NCBI GenBank assembly: GCA_023213395.1
Contig: CM041465.1
Location: forward strand, 143,351,741-143,415,740
Origin: Cycas panzhihuaensis
Lineage: Eukaryota > Cycadophyta
Length of the DNA: 64,000 nucleotides
Direction: 5' to 3'
Part shown: in pieces, positions 34,041-45,308 of the stretch
How the letters are laid out: each line of letters starts with the position of its first letter
Position numbering within the stretch: position 1 is the first letter of the stretch
The notes under the pieces: model-generated
Told to the model about the DNA's origin: nothing
The model's database searches: none
What the model saw: the letters and a program-made list of their open reading frames with translations, nothing else
Program-made: the position numbers and the translations under genes

Positions 34041-35699
34041 GATGAAAAGGATGTTGCTTCTTACACATGGGACGAGCACCAGGAATGGTGGTAAGGTTTT
34101 GGGTTACGATTGAAGGATCGATTCCCTTCATATTAGAGTAGTCCCACATAAAAACATCTGGAAACTCCTGGAATAGAAAGGTATACTCCTTCACTTCATC
34201 AAAAGAGCATTCCACCCCAACCTTAATGACTTTGCCGAGGCTAAGGACTATGTCCTGGGTTGCCCCCATGCACATGACATTCCCCTCCTCAAAGTGGAGG
34301 GGGGCTCGGTCAATAGGAAGAGATGGAACAGGGGATGGAGTTGGGTCAGTGAGAGAAGACCCAATAGCCAAGACCTTCTGATAACCAATCCTATTGTGAT
34401 TGGAAGGAAGTTTGGGTGTGGAGCCTGCTAAGTGCTCAAGAAGGGCTTTGTTGTTCTCAAAGTAGTCTACCCCATGGATGACCACACTTTGAGAAGATGA
34501 AGGATGAGGGGAAGTAGAGACAACAGAACCATGGTGGTCGTCATGCCACTCGGCGTTCTCGATAGACTCCTTGTGAGATCCAAAAAGAGGTCCCTCACAA
34601 GGGACAAGAGGAGGCTCCCCAACTTCGTTACTTATGTGTGACAATGAAGGGGGAGACTCAGGGAGCACCTGATCAACAGGGGCAATTACATGAGACACAA
34701 AGGGATAACTCATTTCTCCAACTATAGGGGTTCTAGTGCGGGATCTAGAATGAAGGGAATGCCACCTACTTGTGCCCAGAAGGGAAACGGGGTGAGGGAG
34801 ATCCTCATCCTCACCATCAGACTTATCATCACTAAGGATGGCAAGGTACCTGTAACTTCTAACACTAATAGGAGAGAACCATGTGAGGTTTGAAGAAGAG
34901 GATGAGGGGTCTTCTTCCAAATGGAATGAGCTGGGGATGTCAATAGAACAAGCAGAGGCATGGGTAGAAAGGCCTTTATCGCCTTTTGTTTGGCCATGAG
35001 ATGCTTGACGGAATTAACGTGGTTGTTTGATAGTAGGCAGCTCTCGAGAGACGACTCTCATTCGCCCTTCATGGACGAATTTAAGTTGCCCCCAGCTAGA
35101 TGAACAGACGACTCCCATCTGATCGAGCCATGGGTGTCCCAATAATAGATTGTAGTCAACGTCAACGTCGATAACTATAATATCAGCAAGGACAGTCTTG
35201 TCCTCAAGAGTAAGCGAGATATACACTAATCCCAAAGGTGTCTTTTCGCTACCATTGTAGTATTGGCACCGCCATGGAACCAATTCTAAAGCTAAAATAC
35301 TAAGCTCTTACATAACATGCAAGGGCATGGCATTAACGGAAGAACCATTATCGACAACGGTTCTTTGTAAAGCGCAATCCAGAGTATCAACAGTAATAGT
35401 AAAAGTGAAGTGTTATTAGTACTCCCTTTCGCTAACAGGGGGAAGATCCTTAGGATCAAAAGAAATGATGAGTTCATGGATCGAGGTGATTCCCAAGGCA
35501 TGAATGGGCGTGTCACATAATCCTAAGGTCATTAAGAGCAATGTGCATTATTTAGGGCACATCCTTAAGACGTCCATTATAGACATTCTGGCAACCATGT
35601 TATGGATCTCATCAATGACCAAAAAAGGTTTCCCCTTCACAATGGGTTGGGGAAGGGCCCTTCGAAAGTCGAAATGACTGGGGTGCATAGGAATGGTCT
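34041..35699 (-). pseudogene. E2 protease and PR-RT linker
   Basis: Protease: near 35,350 TVVDNGSSVNAMPL, then DVDVDYNLLLGHPWLDQMG (about 35,170-35,110). The linker stays open for about 300 codons (34,920 to past 34,040): Ser-rich start, an acidic patch DDKSDGEDEDL, the motif HGVDYFENNKALLEHLAGS, then LHFEEGNVMCMGATQDIVLS and YTFLFQEFPDVFMWDYS just before RT. So long a linker, kept in all copies, suggests a real function, but I recognise no domain in it. Confidence 0.85.
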
Positions 35700-38275
35700 T
35701 AGAGAGTGTGGGGGCTTCCAGAAGAGAAGTTTCCATAAGAGGGTCAAGATTAGATGTGGACGAAGAGGCACCATTTGCCTCTTTGATCACTTGAGACCGG
35801 GTTAAGACATATAATGGGGTGGTCTTAAGCAATTGAATAACCTTCTTTCCCTTATTCTGGGATCGTGAAGGTGATGGGGTGTGTCAGTCAGGAGAACCAG
35901 AGGAAGAGGATGAGTTCCTCGTACCCTTCCCTTTGGCTTAAGAAGAGCAAGGTTTAGGAGACCCCTCTCGGTTCTGGTCATTCTTCTGTTGGGGATTACA
36001 ATCACGTTCCCCAAGTTTGAGGAAGGGATCTCTGTGAGCAGGTTGATCTAGGTTGGGTCTAGATGCCCATTTTGGGGAAGAGTCACGTTGTGGGGCAGCC
36101 TTAGGATGCTGTGCCCAACACCGTGAATCATCATGGAATCACTCCCCATGGATGAAGCACCACTTCTTCTCAAAGGAGGAGTTAGGTTTCCTCGCTTAAC
36201 AGGACTAGGTGTGGCCACCCTTGGAAGGAGCAGCTTGTGAAGCCTGGTGAACTAGCTTATTAGAAGTGGGGGATGAAGGAGTTTGAAGCTTGAGTTCCTT
36301 CATCATATGTTCAAATGAACATATGGCTAAAGTAAGGGGATCTAGAGTCTTCTTGATGGAATGGGAAGAACACCTAGAGGGTTGTTGAGATTTAGTTTCT
36401 TTCAACGGTGGTGGTGCCTCACATCACTGTGAGGACTTAAGAGGCTTCTTGAGTCCAACCCAGATCTCAATAGCCTTGAGTACCAAGCACTTCACTATAG
36501 CGGAGTCACATGTAGTCACCCCCATCTTAAGGACTTTTATGTGAACTTCTAGATGAAGGGCATTGACAAAGAGGTCCCTCTTCAACTCCTCAGGCAAAGT
36601 AGCCTTAGTGGAGTGAAGAAGGTCATGGACACACTACACAAAGTTATGATTCATCTCATTGTGACCTTGTTTAAGTGACAAAAGGGATTTCACTCCACTC
36701 TCAAATGGATGAGCCATGGCAAAGTAGTTGATGAACTCATCCACGAGTTATTAGAATGAGAAGATAGAATGCATGAGTAGGCGATAAATCCATTTAAGGA
36801 CATCACCTTGAAGAGACTACAGAAATAATTTCATGAGGATGTGGTCATAAGCCCAGTAATCAATGCATGCCATAGAGAAGCTACGAACATGCTCCGTCAG
36901 GTCTTGCGACGAAGTCCCATCAAATTTGGGGACTTTAGGAGGGTGAGGTGGTAAGTTAGTCCTTAGTGCCTTAATGGATAATGGGGTTGACTGATAATCC
37001 ATGAAGGGTCATACCCTTGACTGGACTAGAGGGTCAATAGATGCAAGAAATGATGGTGGGTTGGTTTAACCAAACCCTCCTTGGAGGGTTTGGTTCAAAA
37101 GGGGGTGTTGTCTTCCTAACACTTTGTGAGGAGGCATGAATATCACATTCAAGGAAACCTACATGAGGGCAGATAGGTATGACGTACCCATCCCTCCTAG
37201 AGAGAGCGCTCCTTATTGAAAAGAAGCTTAAGGGAATATGCCTTGGGAAGGGGTTGGACCTCGTTACAAAGGCATGATATAAGGTACCATGCAAGATGGT
37301 GGAAAGGAGGGGTGAGGAACCAAATTTTGCCTTATGGGCCGTCTATGTGTGGCGCGGCCCTATAAGGATGCAAAGGATCGACCCCATAAGTAGGTAAGGA
37401 ATTCCCTTTACCATGCCCCCATGGTTGAGTAGCATAACCATGAGGTAGGTAAAGAGAAGGGTCCTTAGGTTGATATTGGGATTTTGTGGGGATGGACCCC
37501 ACATGACTAGAATTAGGGGGACATGCAGGGGCAGGTCCCCTAAGTCTAGTAGGTGGATAAATAATGGTAGGAGGAGGACTAGTCATTTGACTAGCTAGGG
37601 GCATCCTCAACCCGAGTTGGGAAGATGACATACCCTAAGTGGTCTCCAAGGTGCATATGCTATGGGGAGAGGAAGAAGATGTAAAAGGTAAACTCATCAT
37701 GGGTAAAGTAACTAAATGGGATGAGCAAGGTGAAGGGGATGTAGAAGAAGGCAGGACAACTCTTTGCAAGACCTCCTCAAACCACCTTGGGTGTGGTTGG
37801 AGGCGCACAACTTAGAAGCATTGGCTCAAAGCTTCTACTACATCAATGGGAGGGGTATCTGCTTAATCATACGAGGTGGAAGGGGCCTCATACGAAGCAG
37901 GTCCCACAAGATGGTCCTTATGAGAATCACCATGGGAATGGAAAAACTCCAAAGGAGATGTAGGTTCTACTTCATGAGTAGAAGAATGATGAGATTGAGG
38001 GTGTGGTTGGTCACCCAGATAATAAATAGGGTCTTCACTTCCTTGGGCGGACCCTTAGAAGGAAGCATATGGCTCTAAGGAATCAAACGCGTAGGCATGG
38101 TATGCCTAATCCGAAAGAAATCCTTCCATGATCAGATCAGGATTTGATGCGAGAAGGGGGTGATAAGTAGGCTCTTTTAACAATGGGGGTAGGCCTCATA
38201 AGTGACGTGAGAATCGTCGCATGCAAGTCCTACCTATGCATTAGGAGAAGAAGGAAATGAGGTTATGTATGTGTT
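35700..38275 (-). pseudogene. E2 gag
   Basis: The Pro-rich N-terminal part is at 37,631-37,332 (SSHVGSIPTKSQYQPKDPSL, GHGKGNSLPTYGVDPLHPY). The capsid core is at 37,002-36,540 (PHPPKVPKFDGTSSQDLTEH, CIDYWAYDHILMKLF, then NHNFV and LPEELKRDLFVNAL), and the knuckle near 36,170-36,110 reads EKKWCFIHGE, a stop, FHDDSRC. The ORF is broken by stops at about every hundred codons. The region 37,700-38,275 is the divergent acidic Gag start. Confidence 0.82.
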
Positions 38276-38349
38276 GGGGGCTACCCAATAAAATTAAAAA
38301 GGAAATCTACCAAGAGGTAGCAGCACCAACACGTCCTGTGGGTCATCAT

Positions 38350-38534
38350 AGGCTAGGGAAATGGGATATGATCAAGCAAGATGTATAATCAATCGTAAAA
38401 ATGAGTCAATCAATCATGCAATTTAAATAATGCTTCAATCTATGATCTCTGAAGTGACTAAGATGGGAGAGAGAAGCATACCTGCACTTACCTGGGTTGA
38501 CCTGTCCATACCCATTCCCGGTAGGTGGGAAACA
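38350..38534 (-). mobile_element. E2 5' LTR, reduced to its U3 end
   Basis: Only about 185 bp remain. The outer end ...GGGAAACA at 38,534 (TGTTTCCC on the minus strand) and the AGGTAAGTGCAGG motif match other LTRs. The rest, about 2.3-2.5 kb, is missing, and a very degenerate primer binding site is seen at about 38,323-38,347. CTTTC at 38,535-38,539 is the outer target-site duplication. Confidence 0.7.
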
Positions 38535-38737
38535 CTTTCCTATGTGGATGTTTCCTAGCACACTGCTAGGGTTTTACCACGTTGTATGTGATGCTTGGTT
38601 TTCTTATTCATTTTATTGTATTATCTCTAGTTTAAGAACTTGCATATTAAATTTTAGTTTCAATTCTTATAACTAGTTGCAAAATAGTTTAGATCTTGGT
38701 GGTGGTTTCAGGTTATTGTGACCTTGTCTTCTTAATA
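38535..38737 (+). mobile_element. Solo LTR S, right part
   Basis: Continuation of 11,371-11,711 after the E2 insertion. The first five bases are the E2 duplication. It ends TTAATA before GATCT at 38,738-38,742. It matches nothing else in the window. Confidence 0.65.
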
Positions 38738-39560
38738 GATCTAATAGGAGGTGGATAGACTACGGTCGATTGGGGTGTAGTTGTTTGGATAGAGGGAGGC
38801 ATACTCAACCCAAGTTGAGAAGAGGGTATACCTTAGGTGGTCTTTAAAGAACATGAACCACAAGGAGAAGAAGATGCAATGAGGGATGCTCTTGTTGTGG
38901 GTAAGGGAGTCAAACAAGATGAATGTGGTGATGCAGATGTGGAGGAAGGAAGTGCTATGCTTCATAAGATATTATCCAACTATCTAGGACGTGATTAGAG
39001 GCTAGTGGCTTGGAAGCACTGGTTAAGTACTTCCACCACATCCGTGGGAGGGGTATCCATCTAATCATGTGAGATCGAAAGATCCTTATATAAGGTGAAC
39101 CCCATATCGTAGTCCTCATGAGGATCACCACCAAGGTGATGATACTCTAAGGGAGAATATGCTTCCACCTCATGAGTGGAGAGGTGGTGGACTTGCGGGT
39201 GCTCTTAGTCACCCAGGTAGAAGATAGGGTCCTCACCCTCTTAGGTGGGGCCTTAGAAAGAATTCGATGGTTGGTGACACTCAGATATGTAGGCATGATA
39301 TGCCCAGTCCAAAGGAACTCCTTCTATGGTCGATTCAGAATCCAATGATGGAAGGGGATAGTAAGGGGAGTCTTCCAATGAAGGAGGAAGACCTCATAAA
39401 TGACAAGAGAATTGTCACATACAAGTTTATACTAAAGATTAGAAGAAAAAAGAGATGTTAAGATGATAGGCCTTGGGGGCTACCTAATGAATCGAGAAGA
39501 GCTACCGAAAGAAAAGTAGCATTAATAGATCGGAGAGAGGATAGATCCCCTTACTGGTGG
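38738..39560 (-). pseudogene. E1 gag N-terminus and leader
   Basis: Minus-strand sequence continues E1 gag across S and aligns with 37,570-38,280 of E2 (for example the blocks at 38,820-38,870 and 39,040-39,130). The Gag start is acidic and Ser/Pro-rich. Stops are frequent and no intact start codon is certain. The leader between Gag and the primer binding site occupies roughly the last 100 bases. The frame 39,267-39,461 on the plus strand is chance. Confidence 0.75.
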
Positions 39561-39580
39561 GTCCCTAGTATGGTTGCCAG
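39561..39580 (-). other. E1 primer binding site
   Basis: On the minus strand it reads CTGGCAACCATACTAGGGAC, directly after the LTR end ...GATTCCA at 39,581. Confidence 0.68.
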
Positions 39581-42500
39581 TGGAATCACACTTCTTGAGG
39601 GTCATTAGATTTAGGTGAGATCGAGCCAACACAAGTAACGGTTTTGTGGCGAAGGATCTACAAGAGCAAGAGAGAGAGAGATCACCCACAAAGGGAATCT
39701 GTGTGTCAGAATGCAGGTTTGAGGACCCATAAATGGCACACAAACTCCCTTCCAAGTAACACCTCCTCAATTCAGAGTTGGGGACAAAGAGGGATCTCCT
39801 CAGTTTCCGGAGAAACTTTTAAAATGACCCTTCTATCTTGGATGTCCAAAGAAGAGATATGAAAGTAAGCCCTAATGGAAAGAAGAAAAGACTCACACGT
39901 AGGCCTGAAGTAGCTAGAAGCATAAGTAACTGAAGAAGAAGTTGGGTTGCTAGACTAAGTTTGAGCCAGAGGATAAAGCTAGGAAAGGCTTTAGCAATAG
40001 AAAGGAGAAGTGACCTTGAGAGGAGGTACCCCCAAGGTGCCACGCCTAAGATGGTTTTAGGTGTAGAAGATAAACAAAGTATGTTATTCCTACATTTGTT
40101 TCTATTATGTAGTAAGGTAATGTGTGGGTGTAAGTTATCATTATTTATGTCTAATTCTTATAAATGCAAGAAATGAACTTAAAAAGAAATAATACACTCT
40201 CTTTCTCTTTCCTAGGTATTGGCCTCCCTCTCTTTATCCTTCATGAATAAAGGAAGAAGAAGGGCAAGCAAACTGCTAAGGAAAAGAGCACGAATGAAAA
40301 ATGCAACCCTACCCAACAATATGTAAAGAGGAAATGAAGTGCCAATGGATGAATGCATGACCCACCTTATCTAAATCCTAGTGGAAATGAGGGTTTAGGC
40401 GAGGGGGGAAAGTGAGTGTGTGACTACAAGAAGTGGCATCTATTAGTGTGAGTTAGCTAATTCCCGCCATGTAATCTAAATGAAACAAGTAATAGCAACC
40501 AATAGAATGCAAATAATACAATCCTTTTGTCTTTCTTTCCATTTTGGGAGAATAAAGGAGGGGGGAGAGAAGGGCAAGAATAGGAAAGACAAGGTAAGGA
40601 AATGTACCTGGTAAATAGGCGATTGGTGTGGTGTCTCCCTTACTTCTTTCGTGATCCAAGCTCTCCTCCTTGACATGCCTTGCCGTGGATGGCATAGTGA
40701 AAGGGGCATTGATGAAAACAGGGCTTCCTCACCTTCCCCTAAAACTTAGACGTAAAAGAAACAGGAAGGAAAAAATAATAGAGTGTATTTACTTGGAGTT
40801 TTAAAGCATCACAATGGTGAGAACCAAGAGGGAAAAGCATACATGTAATGAAGGATTTTGTTTGCTCGTACAAGAAACCTACATAACATAAAGTTTGCCC
40901 TTTCCCAAGGGGCACTGGATGTGTGTGGGAGCAAGTGCATACAAGGAGATATATATATATATATTCCTTTTTTAGGAAAAGGAGCCAAAGAAAATATACT
41001 TAATAGATATCTACCAAGTAACAAATGTGCATTGTTAGTATTGTTTATACCTTATATGCAAAACCAACAAGTAATATGGAAAAGAGGGGGTAAAAGGGGA
41101 AGAAAGCAGGTAACCTCAGAATGGCTATCCCTCCCAACTAAATGCTCCACACATTATCCAAGCACCCAAGCTAATAGCTAATAGGACCAAGACTACTCAA
41201 TAATAGGTGCAAGATAAGATTTTACAAGTAAAGAAGAAAGGTAGCAAGAAAGCTAGAAAAATTATAAATATCACAAAAGTTGAAAGTGCAACTTTTCCAA
41301 GTTTATGCAAGAGGAAGCCCTAAAGATGAAAAGGTATAAAATAGGGTTGAAAACTAGGTTATATATGATATTTAGTGGCTAGTTGCAGGCGTAGAAAAAG
41401 GCTACCTACACCGCAATCAGCAGAAGTTTCCACCCTAACAATTTCCTAAGTAAACAAGGAAGGTATGGAAGAGGAAAATGGAAGGAGAGAAGGGGGCTAC
41501 CCTTAAGTAGAAGACGTGTAGGCATGGAACCCTACCTAAGACTCTTTTCACTCTCTTGTGAACCTCTTTTCCTACTACCCCCTTGAAAAGACCCAAAAAG
41601 AACTTGGGGGAGGAAGTATACAAGTAAGCAAGAGGGAGGGATTGCCTCCTAATACAATACAAAAGAAGGAAAAAAGACTTCTCACATGAAGAGACTAGTA
41701 GAAGAATATCTATGCTACAAATGGAACAAGTGAAAATAGATCTAAAAGTAATTAGTAAGGGTAGATTTATGGCAAATCTACCAGGAAAATCATGTGAGGA
41801 GAGTTCCCTTAGGGGCTTACTGGAAAACCCCTATAGTACAGTGAAAGAGGAGCAAAACTTGTGAGAAAGGTGAAGCTTGGATCTTGGTGGGATGCTTGTG
41901 GCATGACTCTACCTCAGCTAGCCCTGTTACAGACCTACAAACTACATTTCCTATGCTATAGGAGTTGGTAACTAAAAGGTGAAGCATGTATAATAGAGTT
42001 AAAACCTATTTGAGAACTTGTGGAGAAGAGAGTAGAGAAAAATGAGTGAGAAGAAGGAGAAATGAAGTGAATTTTGGGTTTTTAAACCCAACCCTAGCCC
42101 AGCGAGCAATTAGGGTCCACCTTGGGTAGGAATCAACTCACTGCCATGTGGTAATTTCACAATTAATGTGAAATTAGCCATGGCTAGTTAAAAAAGAGTT
42201 ATGAACAGTTGTACTATGGAAAACTTTGTGGTATCGCAAAGTTTATAGTGGTACAGTAAAGTTTATAGTGGTGCAGCTAAAATTAAGATAAAAAGAAACG
42301 GGGAAGCCAAAGGCTCCGAAAAAAGGGAGGAGTCCTAAACCCTAGGGGAGCATGAAATAATGTCAAGGTGTAAAAGGGAGGTCGTGGGCCCTAAAGGGAC
42401 CACAATAGGCAGGAAATGGAGGTTAAGGACTCTAAAAAGAGACAAGCAATAAAAAAAGGATGACAATTGGGCCTAGGCGAGGTGCTATGGGTTATGCCAT

Positions 42501-42793
42501 ACCAATGAATGATGTGAAATAGGTTGTGGGAGCCAAAAGTACTTGGGGGTATCATGGATACTTAGCAGAGGGTTGTGGAGTACCATGGGATATGTATCCC
42601 TAGTTTTCACAGGCTAAATATGTTGAGATGCATTATGAATAGGAAAACAATGCATAGTGATTGTGTAGTCAAGCAGTCATGATGTAATGTGCATGATGAG
42701 TCTTAATCAACCATTGACAAAAGGGAAGATAGAAGCATACCTACGCTTACCTATGTTGAGTTGCCCATGTCCATTCCTAGTAGCCGAGAAACA
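39581..42793 (-). mobile_element. E1 5' LTR
   Basis: A full 3.2-kb LTR, from TGGAATCAC (inner end) to ...GAGAAACA (outer end, 42,793). The segment 40,730-42,793 aligns with 1-2,093, the partner LTR. It carries the degenerate palindrome at 42,221-42,244 and a TTTAAA-type box near 42,080. GCATC at 42,794-42,798 should be the target-site duplication, with its partner left of the window. The frames 40,453-40,709 and 40,858-41,181 are not conserved between the two LTRs. Confidence 0.87.
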
Positions 42794-45308
42794 GCATCCT
42801 TGCCCACCTCATCCTTTGTTGACCCAATAGTTCAACCAAGGGCCTATCCCTTTGTAGACTATAGGTCAATTCCCTTGTTGATTAAGGCGTTAAGGACTAA
42901 CTTACTGCCTTCTCCTCCTGAGGTATCCAAGTTTGATGGGACCTCTTCTCAGGACCTAACGGAATAAGCCAGAAGCTTTTCTATAGCATGTATTGACTAT
43001 TGGCCTTATAATCATATCTTGATGAAGCTCTTTTCGCATTCCTAATAAGGCAATGTCCTCAAGTAGTTTTATTGCCTTCTCATGCATTCCATTCACTCAT
43101 TCTAATAGCTTGTAGATGCGTTTGTCAACTATTTTGACATTGATCGCCACTTCGAGAGTGGAATGAAAGCCCTCTTATCCATTAAATAAGGTCATGAGGA
43201 AATGAATCATGACTTTGTTAGGCATTTGCACGATCTCCTCCACTCCACAAAGGTAACCCTGCCTAAAAAAATGATCTTTTTGTAAATGCCCTTCATCCTA
43301 AAGTACATGTTGAAGTCTTCAAGATAGGGGCAATAACACGTGACTCTGTTATATCCAAATGTTTATCTCTAAAGGCTATTGAGATCCAAGCAAGTCTCAA
43401 GAAGCCTCTTAGATCATTGTAATGATGTGAGGTACCTCCTCTATCTCGTGACACTAAAACTCAACAACCTTCCAAGTCTTCAACCTATTCAACGAAGAAG
43501 ACTTTGGACCTATTGACTTCTACCATATATTCTTTCAAATCTACGATGAAGGATCTCAAACTCCAAGCTCCTCCTTCATTGCCAACATCTCATAAACCCG
43601 TTCATCAAGCTTACCAAGTTACACCTCCCAAGAATGGAAATACCCATGCTTATCAAGCGAGGAATATGAACTCTTCCTTGGAGAAGAAATGGTGCTCTAT
43701 TCATGACGAGTGCTTCTATGAGGACTCATAATATACGGAACAACATTCCAAATCTACCTCACATCATGACTCCTCTTCTAAATGAGCATCTAGGCCCAAT
43801 GTAGACCAACCCATTTATAGAGATACTTTCCCTAAATATGGGGAATGAGATCAACATACCCAGTAAAGGGTTAAGCAAAATAAGGGAAGATCCCCTAACC
43901 CTTATCCTGCACAAGCTTAAGGGAAAGGGGCTAAGGAACTCTTCCTCCTCTTCTGATTCTCATTGTCAAACCCCTTCTCCCTCTTGATCTCAAAATAAAG
44001 GAAAGAGAGTTATCCAAATGCTTGAGACCACACCTTTGTATGCTTTAACTCGGTCTCAAGTGGCCAAAGAGGCATAAGTGTCTCTTCTTCCTCTCAGCTT
44101 GACCCTCCTTTGGAAAACCATCTTTTGGAGATTTCACCACTCCCCAAGATGATCCCTATTTACCCTAGTCGTTATGATTTCTGAAGGGCACTTCCCCAAC
44201 CCACTAGGAAGGGAAAACCCTTCTCCATCATAAATGGCTACAGGGATTTCTATGATGGATATCTTGAGGAGCTATCTTGAGTAATAAACTCTTCTTCTTG
44301 AAGCTCTTGGCTAATAAGATGCTTCTGTTCATATTGTAGGCACCACCTCCCATGGACCTCCTACCATCTCATTCGATCCTCGAGATCTCCTACCCTCTAG
44401 TGAATGAGAAAAGCTTTTGCATTACCCATTTGTCATCTCTATTAACACCCTTGAATTTATCATACAGAGGACCATTGTAGATGATGGTTCTGCAGTTAAT
44501 GCTATGCCTTTGCGTATGCTTAAGGAGTTAGGCATAGTGGCTCTTGAGTCTGTCCCTTGGAAATGCCAAGGATATGACAGAACCGAGAAGTCTCCCTTGG
44601 TGATGGTCTCCCTTTAACTCACCTTAAGAACGAAGACTATTTATGTTGATATTATTATTCTCAATATTGATATAGAGTATAACCTCTTATTGGGTTGACC
44701 ATGGATTAACCAAATAGAAGCAATTTTCTCCTCACATTAAGGACAACTTAAATTTGTTCATGAAGGACAAGTTAAAGTTATCATCTGTGAGCCTTTGTTG
44801 TCTCATACTTCTCATCTAGCCTACCAAGCTATCTTTGATGATGAAGATGGAAATCCTAAGGAGGTTATCCCTTCTGTAGGGGTCCTTTTTTAGGAGATCG
44901 ACCTTCATCAGATGTAACCCATGCCTTGTTATGAGTCAAACCTAGTCAGGTTTGCCCTTATTATTATGGGTAATTACGTTACCTAGCCATCATAGGTGAT
45001 TCCAAGTCAGATAGTGAGGGCCACGACCCCCCTACTTGATATGTTACCTTGGTTTCATGTATACTTAGGGAGATATCCCAATCAAATATCCCTTCTTCAC
45101 CTTATTTAACATTAGCTCTCAAGCCACTGGTTCCAAACTAGCCATTTCTTTCATCTTCTCACCCTCCCTAAGTGACTTCACATAAGTGTCTGTGTCAATG
45201 AGCCACTTGTAGAGGTACTTCTTCTTCACTCTCTAGGTCCTCATCTAGGCCTAAAGCCAATCCTACTTAGAGGTAACCTTGCTATATGACCCATTGTATG
45301 TTGGGTCC
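42794..45308 (+). pseudogene. E0 gag, protease and part of the linker
   Basis: The oldest element in the stack. Gag resumes in mid-protein (PTSSFVDPIVQ, RAYPFVDYRSIPLLIKALRT, LPSPPEVSKFDGTSSQD), with the capsid core to about 43,330 and a knuckle near 43,680-43,735 (EKKWCSIHDECFYEDS). Protease at 44,417-44,780 reads TIVDDGSAVNAMPL and EYNLLLG. Linker sequence then runs to GGTCC (45,304-45,308), the E4 target-site duplication. The 5' LTR and Gag start lie left of the window. RT, RNase H and integrase are missing: beyond E4 the sequence resumes after integrase. Confidence 0.83.
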
